A DNA stretch of 64,000 nt, taken from Parasphingorhabdus marina DSM 22363 (GTDB lineage: Bacteria > Pseudomonadota > Alphaproteobacteria > Sphingomonadales > Sphingomonadaceae). Position numbers and translations under genes: made by a program. The notes under the pieces were generated by a model. The model saw nothing but the letters and a program-made list of their open reading frames with translations. It did not search any database and was not told where the DNA came from. Location: NCBI RefSeq assembly GCF_900128895.1, contig NZ_FSQW01000001.1, positions 496,001 through 560,000 on the forward strand. Direction: 5' to 3'. Positions within the stretch are counted from its first letter, which is position 1. Each line of letters starts with the position of its first letter. Of the stretch, positions 18,210 through 25,242 are shown in pieces.

Positions 18210-18956
18210 ATGAAAATCCTGGTGCCCGTCAAGCGGGTGATTGACTATAATGTGAAACCGCGGGTCAAATCCGACGGCAGTGGCGTCGATCTCGCCAATG
18301 TCAAAATGTCGATGAACCCCTTTGACGAAATCGCTGTCGAAGAAGCGATTCGGCTGAAGGAAGCCGGCAAGGCGGAAGAAATTGTCGCCGTGTCGGTTGG
18401 CCCGGCCAAGGCGCAGGAAACCTTGCGGACTGCCCTCGCCATGGGCGCCGACCGCGCAATCCTCGTCCAGACCGATGACGAAGTCGAGCCGCTGGCCGTC
18501 GCCAAGATCCTTGCGAAGATCGCCGAGGAAGAAGCCCCGAAACTGATCATCACCGGCAAGCAGGCGATTGATGACGACAGCAACCAGACCGGACAGATGA
18601 CTGCCGCGCTCCTCGGCTGGGGCCAGGGCACATTTGCCAATACCGTGGATGTCGATGGCGATGCCATTGAAGTGAAACGCGAAATTGACGGTGGCCTGCA
18701 GACGGTCAAGCTCAGCCTGCCCGCCGTGGTCACCACCGACCTGCGGCTCAATGAACCGCGCTATGCGTCGCTGCCCAACATCATGAAAGCGAAGAAAAAG
18801 CCGCTCGATGAAAAGACACCTGCCGATTATGGCGTCGACACCGCGCCGCGCCTGACCACCACCAATGTCAGCGAACCGCCGGTTCGCCAGGCCGGGGAAA
18901 AGGTCGAGGACGTCGATGCGCTGGTCGCAAAACTCAAAGCAGCAGGAGCTATCTAA
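18210..18956 (+). CDS. etfB: Electron transfer flavoprotein beta subunit
   Basis: 248 residues beginning [20 protein letters not shown], as in EtfB/FixA. The AMP-binding segment with [14 protein letters not shown] and the signature region [29 protein letters not shown] are intact. With EtfA it carries electrons from acyl-CoA dehydrogenases to ETF-quinone oxidoreductase. AAGGAAA lies before the ATG. Its stop TAA touches the ATG of etfA. Confidence 0.97.
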   Translation: MKILVPVKRVIDYNVKPRVKSDGSGVDLANVKMSMNPFDEIAVEEAIRLKEAGKAEEIVAVSVGPAKAQETLRTALAMGADRAILVQTDDEVEPLAVAKILAKIAEEEAPKLIITGKQAIDDDSNQTGQMTAALLGWGQGTFANTVDVDGDAIEVKREIDGGLQTVKLSLPAVVTTDLRLNEPRYASLPNIMKAKKKPLDEKTPADYGVDTAPRLTTTNVSEPPVRQAGEKVEDVDALVAKLKAAGAI

Positions 18957-19886
18957 ATGAAAACGCTCGTATATGTAGAACATGACAATGCCGAAATGAA
19001 AGATGCCACGCTGGCGGTTGTCACGGCGGCATCGAAACTGGGTGAAGTCCACGCGCTGGTCTGTGGTTCCGGCTGTGCAGCCGTGGCGGACCAGGCCGCG
19101 AAGGTTGACGGCGTCAGCACCGTGCATCTCGCCGATGACGCATCGCTCGCCAACCAGCTGGCTGAAAATGTCGCGCCGCTGGTTGCCAGCCTGATGGAAA
19201 GCCATGACGCATTCCTCGCGCCCGCCACCACCACCGGCAAGAACATCGCCCCGCGCGTCGCCGCCCTGCTCGACGTGATGCAGATCAGCGACATTCTTTC
19301 GGTTGAAGATGAAAATACCTTCACGCGCCCGATCTATGCCGGCAACGCGATTGCCACGGTACAGTCAAGCGATGCGAAGAAGGTCATCACCGTCCGCGGC
19401 ACCGCATTTGACAAGGCCGCAGCCGAAGGCGGCAGCGCGGCGGTCGAAGGCGTCACCGGCGCCGGCGAATCCGGACTGTCGACCTTCGTCAGCGAGGAAA
19501 TTGCCAAGTCCGAACGGCCCGAACTGACCAGCGCCAAGATCATCGTTTCCGGTGGCCGTGCTCTGGGTTCCAGCGAAAAGTTCGAGGAAGTCATCACCCC
19601 GCTCGCCGACAAGCTCGGTGCCGGCATCGGTGCTTCGCGTGCCGCCGTCGACGCAGGCTATGTCCCGAACGACTATCAGGTCGGCCAGACCGGCAAGATC
19701 GTCGCACCCGAAGTCTATATCGCCATCGGCATCTCCGGCGCGATCCAGCATCTCGCGGGCATGAAGGACTCCAAGACGATCGTCGCGATCAACAAGGACG
19801 AAGACGCCCCGATCTTCCAGATCGCCGATATCGGCCTGGTCGCGGATCTGTTCGACGCGGTTCCGGAACTGACCGGGAAGGTATAG
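18957..19886 (+). CDS. etfA: Electron transfer flavoprotein alpha subunit
   Basis: 309 residues. The C-terminal FAD domain is complete: [41 protein letters not shown] and [16 protein letters not shown]. It begins directly after the etfB stop, so the two subunits are translated from one message in equal amounts. Regulation is likely through the operator upstream of etfB. Confidence 0.97.
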   Translation: MKTLVYVEHDNAEMKDATLAVVTAASKLGEVHALVCGSGCAAVADQAAKVDGVSTVHLADDASLANQLAENVAPLVASLMESHDAFLAPATTTGKNIAPRVAALLDVMQISDILSVEDENTFTRPIYAGNAIATVQSSDAKKVITVRGTAFDKAAAEGGSAAVEGVTGAGESGLSTFVSEEIAKSERPELTSAKIIVSGGRALGSSEKFEEVITPLADKLGAGIGASRAAVDAGYVPNDYQVGQTGKIVAPEVYIAIGISGAIQHLAGMKDSKTIVAINKDEDAPIFQIADIGLVADLFDAVPELTGKV

Positions 19887-19996
19887 CATTTAAATTTCGC
19901 AAGCCTAAGGACAGGTAGGGGGTCGTCGATGAATGCGTCGACCCTCTATTGAATGGACCGATCAAGCTGCTCACTTCTGGCTTGCTAATACGTGAC

Positions 19997-20923
19997 CTAT
20001 ATTTTCGCGCGAACCACACATTCTTGAAGTTTGGTTGGCAATGAATTTATCTTGATGACTGCACGCTTAAGTTGAGTTTTGGTAACAGTCTGAGTTCCGG
20101 AAAGCATAAATTTGGTTTCGTCCATCTCACCGGCGATTTCTTCGCCATCAGACGCACCCTCTTGTTCTTCCCTTTTGAGCTCCTTCACTTGTGCAATAAC
20201 ACCTGCAGCATCGTAAACAATTTCATTATTTAGCCGATGTGCAACAACGCGATCTACGTTCAACAACGCAGAATAAATCAAATCAAAATATTGAACTGAG
20301 TAAGGGATCTCAATCGTTGATTTGCCATTAGCAGAATCATTGAGCAATTTGGTGTTCTGCGCCTCAGAGTTGCCATTACCCGTCAGCATTTCACCTACTT
20401 TGACCGACAATGGATCGATACCAACTGCTACAGTTTTGATGCATGTTAGGGCATCAACACCACTCAAAAGTATATTGGCTTTTTGTTGAGGTCCATAATA
20501 TCCGTTGCCAGCAGACAGGGCAGCGCTTGTGATTCCCGCCGCCACCGTTGCGTCTGGGTTGCCATCGAGTGCAGCGACTGCCGGAGCACCTATAGCGGCT
20601 ATCAAAGCCGGAAATTCAAATGACTGGCGTCCATTTGCGGCACCTTTTGCTGCACAGCGATAAGCAAAAATGAAGTTATCGGTTAGTTGTCGAGCACCGT
20701 CGACGGTGTCTTGCGGAATAGGAATATGATTTTCAGTGCTAGTCGCTTGGTTGGCTTTCTGCCCAGGCTTTTTTCCGATGGTCTTGATTAGGCGAGGGGC
20801 ACAATCGACGCCGGAAGCAGTCGTTCGGTAGTGTGATTCAACCGATGGGGGCGCAAAACTTAACGTGGAACATGCGCTGGTAAGTGGCAACACAAATAAA
20901 GACAGCCCATGTACAGGTTTCAT
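19997..20923 (-). CDS. Orphan putative lipoprotein in a lower-GC patch
   Basis: 308 residues. The N-terminus is hydrophobic and ends PLTSAC, an imperfect lipobox with Cys18. The rest is Asn/Ser/Lys-rich with a long central Ala/Gly segment (FPALIAAIGAPAVAALDGN) and a C-terminal half containing SVQYFDLIYSALLNVDRVVAHR and a coiled-coil-like KELKREEQEGASDGEE. No family is recognised. Base composition is clearly less GC-rich than its neighbours and codons ending in A/T are frequent, suggesting transfer. It stands alone, next to the tRNA-like cluster. Confidence 0.65.
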   Translation of the reverse strand: MKPVHGLSLFVLPLTSACSTLSFAPPSVESHYRTTASGVDCAPRLIKTIGKKPGQKANQATSTENHIPIPQDTVDGARQLTDNFIFAYRCAAKGAANGRQSFEFPALIAAIGAPAVAALDGNPDATVAAGITSAALSAGNGYYGPQQKANILLSGVDALTCIKTVAVGIDPLSVKVGEMLTGNGNSEAQNTKLLNDSANGKSTIEIPYSVQYFDLIYSALLNVDRVVAHRLNNEIVYDAAGVIAQVKELKREEQEGASDGEEIAGEMDETKFMLSGTQTVTKTQLKRAVIKINSLPTKLQECVVRAKI

Positions 20924-21529
20924 TTTCGCCCCCCCTTTTGGTTAAATTGTATTCACACGGGTCGGAAAAATAGTCAACTAATTCTGTATTTGTATCTACT
21001 TCAACTGAGAATTCTATTGTTCTAATATCCGGTGATTTGGTGATTCGTTTAATGATAAGATTAGATCTTGCCTCCGATATTTTGCAAAGCCGACTGTAAG
21101 GGCTTATATTAAAACAATTTTTCCGATACTACTAATTTGATTAAATCACAAAGTATTCGTTTCGCAAAGCCTTCCGAAACATAACTATCTGTCTGACCTC
21201 TTCAAAGCCTTGCGCGTCGCGCCAGCCATGGCTCACCATTTTTTGGGCAATGCGTCGGAGGCCATCTCGGTGTAGCCACCCGCTCACGCCCGGTGTTCCG
21301 ACGCCGCCAAATAGTATCAAATGAAACCACCTGCCGCTCACATCCCCCGCTTCATCGCAAACACCGCCCCTCCCCATTGCCAAACCGGAAGCGAGTCACC
21401 AATGGCCCGCCTCCCCGATCGATGGATGGGGCGGACGTCAACGGTTTGGGTTTCATGAAACCCGCCCGCATGCGGTGTCTCTGATACCGGCATGTACGGA
21501 TGCTGCTTTGTCTTTGGTTTGGTACCACA
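20924..21529. other. Gene-poor stretch upstream of the tRNA-like cluster
   Basis: The first 250 bases are AT-rich like the lipoprotein gene; GC content rises again after about 21180. I see no convincing gene. An 80-codon minus-strand frame (21141-21383) could be the remnant of a gene but has no recognisable domain or ribosome-binding site. A perfect GGGTTT-CATG-AAACCC inverted repeat lies at 21448-21463, followed by CCGCATGCGG. A possible rightward promoter lies at 21082-21110. Confidence 0.5.
21082..21110 (+). promoter_or_regulatory. Possible sigma-70-type promoter toward the tRNA-like/slipin region
   Basis: TTGCAA (21082-21087) and TATATT (21105-21110) are 17 bases apart. The stretch is AT-rich, so chance matches are common. 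If used, transcription would start near 21117 and run through the tRNA-like cluster into the slipin gene. Confidence 0.3.
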
Positions 21530-21603
21530 GGGTTTGTAGCTCATTGGGAGAGCGCCGGGCATCACGCCCGGAGGTAGCGGGTTCGATCCCCGTCTGACCA
21601 CCA
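21530..21603 (+). tRNA. tRNA-like body with UCA at the anticodon position (degenerate)
   Basis: A cloverleaf can be drawn: D stem GCTC/GAGC (21539-21553), anticodon stem CCGGG/CCCGG (21555-21571), variable AGGTA, T stem GCGGG/CCCGT with loop TTCGATC (21577-21593). The anticodon loop is CATCACG, which places A instead of the universal U at position 33 and UCA at 34-36. The acceptor stem, GGGTTTG against CTGACCA, pairs at only five of seven positions. ACCACCA follows. It resembles a tRNA-Asp body in outline but lacks its GTC anticodon. It is probably a tRNA-derived RNA or pseudo-tRNA rather than a working tRNA. Confidence 0.45.
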
Positions 21604-21673
21604 TGGATAGCTCAATTGGTAGAGCACAAGACTGTTAATCTTGATGTCGCAGGTTCGATTCCTGCTCCAACGT
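21601..21673 (+). tRNA. tRNA-Asn(GTT)-like body with defective acceptor stem
   Basis: All three arms are perfect: D stem GCTC/GAGC with loop AATTGGTA, anticodon stem CAAGA/TCTTG with loop CTGTTAA (anticodon GTT), variable ATGTC, T stem GCAGG/CCTGC with loop TTCGATT. Only the inner acceptor pairs TGGA/TCCA (21604-21607 with 21666-21669) form, plus one outer C-G pair; positions 2 and 3 do not pair. No CCA is encoded at the expected place. The body overlaps the CCA-like end of the preceding tRNA-like element by 3 bases, so there is no spacer for normal 5' and 3' processing. Confidence 0.55.
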
Positions 21674-21737
21674 TGGCCTCAAAAACCAACCCAGCACTCA
21701 TAATGCTGTTTGAGAAAATACCGGGTTCGGGGACCGG
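21667..21737 (+). ncRNA. Third tRNA-like segment with Met-type anticodon hairpin
   Basis: CAGCA-CTCATAA-TGCTG (21692-21708) is a perfect anticodon arm with the CTCATAA loop of tRNA-Met. Upstream GTTGG/CCAAC (21672-21690) could act as a D-arm replacement, and CCGG-GTTCGGGGA-CCGG (21721-21737) as a T-arm-like hairpin. Alternatively CTCAAA (21678-21683) pairs with TTTGAG (21709-21714), extending the central hairpin and excluding the D-arm form. It abuts the Asn-like body directly. The hairpins are seen; a tRNA identity is only suggested. Confidence 0.35.
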
Positions 21738-22058
21738 CATGTGAACGGCGCGGCGTCTGCGGCAGGCGGGAGTCTTCGGATTTCCAAACGCCGGGGGCAA
21801 AGCACCCGCCACCATGCCAACTGGTTCGATTTGTCCTGAAGACAACGCCGGACCGTGGCCGAGAAAGACGGGTTTTCGGACCCGTCGGATCCGCCGCGGG
21901 GCCTGCCATGTCCGCTCTTGCCGGGTCCGCCAGGCGGCATGCCACCGGTCCCCGGATCTTTTTGATCGCGGGAACCCCGTGACGGGGAACAACCTGCACC
22001 AATTCCGGTGCGGGACAAATGAAAGGAGATTGGCGTGAGCTGATACTTGAAGGTGAGT
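21738..22058 (+). ncRNA. Structured leader between tRNA-like cluster and slipin gene
   Basis: No credible reading frame is present, but stable hairpins follow one another: GGGAGTC-TTCG-GATTTCC (21768-21785, UUCG tetraloop), GACGGGT-TTTCGG-ACCCGTC (21867-21886), CCCCG-TGA-CGGGG (21975-21987) and GCACC-AATTCC-GGTGC (21996-22011). An isolated T-loop motif GGTTCGATT at 21823-21831 repeats that of the Asn-like body. The stretch may be the slipin 5' UTR or an independent non-coding RNA. Confidence 0.45.
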
Positions 22059-23216
22059 ATGATGTTGTATTTGATTGACAAGCTGATGGGCCGCACCCGC
22101 GTGACCATCAATGAAAACGAACGGGCGATCTGGTTCTACAAGGGCGAGGTGCGCGGTATCCTGGGAGCGGGCGAGCATGTTCTGCCGAACCGCCGGAACC
22201 AGGTGCGGATCGAGCGGATAGCGCTGAACAGCGCAGCTTTTGTCTCGGTCTATGAAAAGGCGCTTTTTGAAAAAGCGGCGGATCAGGCCGAAGCGCAGCT
22301 GACCCAGTATCGGACCGGAAGCGACGAGATTGCTGTCATCGAATGCGACGGACGGATTCATTCTGTCCTCTCACCGGATAGCAAGCTCACCGTCTGGACC
22401 GATGCCGGACCGTGGAAGGCGGACGTCATCGCGCTGGAACAGGATCCGGTGATCGCACCGGCCTTGCTGCAGCGGCTGATGAAAGCCGGTGTCGCCAGCC
22501 TGCTCAGCCAGGTCCGGATTGTCGAAGTCGACAAGGGTCAGGTTGGTCTGGTGACGGTCGATGGCCGGATGACCGGTGAGCTGACGCCGGGTGTCACTGG
22601 CTACTGGATGGTCGGTCAGAAGGTCGCCGTGAAGATCGTGGATCTGACGCGGCAGCCGCTTGACGTGACCGGCCAGGAGCTTTTGACCAGGGACCGGGTC
22701 ACGCTGCGGATCAACGTCGCAGCCGAATACCGGGTCGTCGATCCGGTCAAGGCTGTGACCGAAGTGAAGGACTTCACCGATGCGCTGTACCGGGCGCTGC
22801 AATATGCGTTCCGGAAGACGCTGGGCGCGATGACGCTTGACCAAATCCTTGAAAGCCAAGTGACGGTCGATGCCGAAGCCGCAACGAAGGTGCGGTCCGA
22901 CATGGCGGCCATTGGTCTGGAAGTCACCGACATTACGCTCAAGGACGTGATCCTGCCGGGCGAAATGCGGGACATCCTGAACCAGGTTGTTTCTGCCCAG
23001 AAGGCGGCAGAGGCGAACGTCATCAAGCGGCGGGAAGAAACGAACGCGACGCGCTCGCTTCTGAACACCGCGAAGGTGATGGCCGACAACCCGGTCATGT
23101 TGCGGCTGAAGGAGCTCGAAGCTCTGGAAAGCATCGCCGGCAAGGTCGACAAGCTGACGGTGACCAACGGTACCGAAGGCTTGATGAACGATCTCGTCAA
23201 ACTGTCCGGTGACTAG
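22059..23216 (+). CDS. Slipin / SPFH (band 7) family protein
   Basis: The product has 385 residues from the ATG at 22059 (GAAGGTGAG just upstream; the next codon is also ATG). A short hydrophobic N-terminus leads to RVTINENERAIWFYKGEVRGILGAGEH, and after a variable insert the SPFH domain runs VEVDKGQVGLVTVDGRMTGELTPG ... RVTLRINVAAEYRVVDPVKAV ... ALYRALQYAFRKTLGAMTLDQIL, then a helical KAAEANVIKRREETNATRSLLNTAK coiled coil. Slipins oligomerise on membranes. The insert-containing form resembles, from memory, slipins found in RNA-repair gene clusters. Tandem tRNA-like elements upstream fit that link, but rtcB and rtcR are not in the window. Confidence 0.85.
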   Translation: MMLYLIDKLMGRTRVTINENERAIWFYKGEVRGILGAGEHVLPNRRNQVRIERIALNSAAFVSVYEKALFEKAADQAEAQLTQYRTGSDEIAVIECDGRIHSVLSPDSKLTVWTDAGPWKADVIALEQDPVIAPALLQRLMKAGVASLLSQVRIVEVDKGQVGLVTVDGRMTGELTPGVTGYWMVGQKVAVKIVDLTRQPLDVTGQELLTRDRVTLRINVAAEYRVVDPVKAVTEVKDFTDALYRALQYAFRKTLGAMTLDQILESQVTVDAEAATKVRSDMAAIGLEVTDITLKDVILPGEMRDILNQVVSAQKAAEANVIKRREETNATRSLLNTAKVMADNPVMLRLKELEALESIAGKVDKLTVTNGTEGLMNDLVKLSGD

Positions 23217-23245
23217 GTCACCGTCCTGACGGCCGGATAAAAAGG

Positions 23246-23276
23246 AGGGCGCGGGGAGAAATCCCTGCGCCCTTTT
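23246..23276 (+). terminator. Intrinsic terminator after the slipin gene
   Basis: GGGCGCGGG (23247-23255) pairs with CCCTGCGCCC (23263-23272) around a GAGAAAT loop with one bulged T, followed by TTTT. It lies 30 bases after the slipin stop and closes the transcription unit. Confidence 0.85.
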
Positions 23277-23347
23277 GCATTTGCCAGGTTGCCAGGCCAC
23301 CTTGCTCTGTTCTTTATTCTGCAACCTCTCCCTGATACGACAGGTCC

Positions 23348-24361
23348 ATGACCGCCAAAACGAAACCCAATGCCAAACCCGGCAAGCGCGAGGTGCTGGC
23401 GCAGGCGCTGATGGAAGGGTGCCCGCTGGATCAGCTGGCCGCCCGGTTTGTTGCCGCCGGATATAGTGAGAAAGCCGCCAGCTACGAAGCGGCGCGGGCG
23501 ATGAAGGATCCGCTGTTCGCCGCCGGCAAGCGGCTCGGCAATCAGGTGAAGAAGCGCGACTGGACACTCGACATCTATCGTCGGCTGCGCCGTTCGGAAG
23601 CCGGGGATGCGACCGAGATTCCGGTGGTCGACACAATCGATCCCGAGGAATTTTTTGCGAAATATTATCATCGCAACATGCCGGTCAAACTCACAGGTCT
23701 GGTCGATCACTGGCCAGCGATGGAGAAATGGTCGCTGGATTTTCTCGCCGGCAAGATGGGCAGTACGATGATCGAGCTGCAGGGGCAGCGCCAGTCCCGC
23801 GCGGACTATGAAATTGCCAGCAACGAACTGAAGCGCAATGTGACTTTCGCGGATTTTGTCGCCGCGCTGCGCCGCACCGACAGCAGCAATGATTTCTACA
23901 TCACCGCCAATAATGACACGGTCAACAAACAGGCACTGGCGCCGTTATGGGATGATGTCGGCGAGATCAGCCTGCTGAAACCGACCGGCGCCAATGACGG
24001 CTTTTTCTGGATGGGGCCAAAGGGTACGATCACACCCTTTCACCATGACCTCACCAACAATTTGCTGCTCCAGATTGTCGGCCGCAAGCGGGTGACGATG
24101 ATCGCGCCCTATGACAGCGCCTGGATGCGCAACCACAAGCATTGCTACAGCCAGTGGACGAGCCCCGACGAACTGGCGATGCTGGGCGAACAGGCCCCGA
24201 AATTGTGGGAATGCGATCTCGGGCCGGGCGAAGCGCTGTTCCTCCCGGTGGGCTGGTGGCACTATGTGGTCGGGCTGGATCTGACCATCGGCATGTCCTT
24301 CATCAATTTCCGCGCGGACAATGATTTCTATACCGGTTATTTGACGGAAACGGACTTTTGA
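23348..24361 (+). CDS. JmjC-like / cupin_8 Fe(II)-2-oxoglutarate oxygenase
   Basis: 337 residues. An N-terminal helical part (about 1-80) precedes the cupin_8 core, which opens EEFFAKYYHRNMPVKLTGLVDHWPAMEKW. The iron ligands are visible as HHD near residue 230 (PFHHDLTNN) and the distal His in GWWHYVV near 303. The family contains protein and tRNA hydroxylases as well as small-molecule oxygenases, so the substrate is open. The start codon has only a weak SD. It follows the slipin terminator by about 70 bases and is probably a separate unit. Confidence 0.88.
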   Translation: MTAKTKPNAKPGKREVLAQALMEGCPLDQLAARFVAAGYSEKAASYEAARAMKDPLFAAGKRLGNQVKKRDWTLDIYRRLRRSEAGDATEIPVVDTIDPEEFFAKYYHRNMPVKLTGLVDHWPAMEKWSLDFLAGKMGSTMIELQGQRQSRADYEIASNELKRNVTFADFVAALRRTDSSNDFYITANNDTVNKQALAPLWDDVGEISLLKPTGANDGFFWMGPKGTITPFHHDLTNNLLLQIVGRKRVTMIAPYDSAWMRNHKHCYSQWTSPDELAMLGEQAPKLWECDLGPGEALFLPVGWWHYVVGLDLTIGMSFINFRADNDFYTGYLTETDF

Positions 24362-24372
24362 AGCGGAGGGTT

Positions 24373-24400
24373 TTGACAAGCCCGGTCGGCTGGCTAAGCT
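24373..24400 (+). promoter_or_regulatory. Candidate promoter for a leaderless transcript
   Basis: A consensus TTGACA (24373-24378) is followed after 16 bases by TAAGCT (24395-24400), a poor -10. The ATG of the next gene is 7 bases beyond it and has no Shine-Dalgarno. The geometry matches the stronger leaderless promoter at 4847. Confidence 0.35.
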
Positions 24401-24406
24401 GATCTC

Positions 24407-25180
24407 ATGTACATTCGATCCGGCATTTTGTCTCTTTTGTTTGCATGGCATATGGCGGCCGTCGCGCATCAGGATGACCATCCCTCCCAGAGCGGAACCA
24501 TGCATAACGTGGTTGTCGACATGCAAACGGTTGAAAGCCTTGGGCTTGCAGAGCCGCCAAGACGCGAGGCGCTGTTCAAGCTGTCACTCGACGAAGCCGG
24601 CGCAGTGGAAAGTTGCACGCCGCGCTTTCAGAAAAGGGATTCTGCCATCGGTGCGGAAATGTGCAGCCGATTGCAACTGGCCATCAGCTGGCAACAGGAT
24701 TTGCGGCGAGACCAGCACAAACTGGTCCGCAAACAGTCAATCAAACTGGCCTGGCCCAAACGCTCTTCGCAAGACTATCTGTCAGATTTTGGCGGGACAA
24801 TGCCGATTAATATGGACGGCTGGATTCACAATAGCGAGATCCGGACCCTGAATGGTTTCGACACGGGGGAAACAGACTTCCGAATCGAACTGGAAATCTC
24901 GGAACATGGCCGGACCCATTCCTGCTCCACCCGCGGCGACAGCGTGCCTGACGAATTCGCAACGCTGCTGTGCGATCAGCTCCTGTCCCATGCCTTCTGG
25001 ATTCCCCGGGTTGACCATGCGGGCAATCGGGTCGCTGCCCGGGCCAACATTTCTGCACGGCTGATCATGACAGACCGGGGGTGCCGCCGCGGTCTGACCA
25101 TCGGAATGGACCAGCGACACGGCCGCATGGAGATCCGGTCGGCCCCGCGACACATTTCCTGTGGATCATCGGTATTCTGA
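24407..25180 (+). CDS. Secreted protein with two TonB-C-like repeats
   Basis: 257 residues with a hydrophobic N-terminus (YIRSGILSLLFAWHMAAVA) that looks like a signal peptide. Two segments resemble the C-terminal domain of TonB as found in many sphingomonad periplasmic proteins: FKLSLDEAGAVESCTPRF..MCSRLQ (about 65-100) and FRIELEISEHGRTHSCSTRG..LLCDQLLSHAFWIPRVDHAGN (about 155-215). Each carries a pair of cysteines. The last 30 residues are Arg-rich and unlike the rest, perhaps a degenerate end. It is related in design to the gene at 26620. Function unknown. Confidence 0.65.
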   Translation: MYIRSGILSLLFAWHMAAVAHQDDHPSQSGTMHNVVVDMQTVESLGLAEPPRREALFKLSLDEAGAVESCTPRFQKRDSAIGAEMCSRLQLAISWQQDLRRDQHKLVRKQSIKLAWPKRSSQDYLSDFGGTMPINMDGWIHNSEIRTLNGFDTGETDFRIELEISEHGRTHSCSTRGDSVPDEFATLLCDQLLSHAFWIPRVDHAGNRVAARANISARLIMTDRGCRRGLTIGMDQRHGRMEIRSAPRHISCGSSVF

Positions 25181-25242
25181 TTGCGGGTCCGCCCCGACAG
25201 TGCGCACAGCAGACAAATTCGGCCTGGTCGCTGGCCGAAAAC

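Noticed and set aside
19915-19955. GGGTCG...CGACCC stem between etfA and the lipoprotein gene as a terminator
   Set aside because: The stem is interrupted and no T-run follows on either strand.
21141-21383. An 80-codon minus-strand frame before the tRNA-like array
   Set aside because: It has no SD, no recognisable domain and an odd N-terminus. It may be a gene remnant but cannot be supported as a gene.
21597-21603. ACCACCA after the first tRNA-like body, resembling the CCACCA degradation tag
   Set aside because: The tag is added after transcription to unstable tRNAs. A genomic ACCACCA here overlaps the next body and is most simply chance.
21738-21756. A possible sigma-54 promoter (CGGCATGTGAACGGC) upstream of slipin, as expected for RtcR control
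   Set aside because: Spacing of GG and GC is right but the -12 element is poor and there is no RtcR gene nearby. Not enough to list as a promoter.
22047-22058. TTG at 22047 as the slipin start
   Set aside because: GAAGGTGAG directly before ATG 22059 is a better ribosome-binding site, and the extra four residues add nothing conserved.
21612-22361. A 249-codon frame opposite the tRNA-like array and slipin start
   Set aside because: It runs antisense over tRNA-type arms and a conserved coding region; its protein has no recognisable features.
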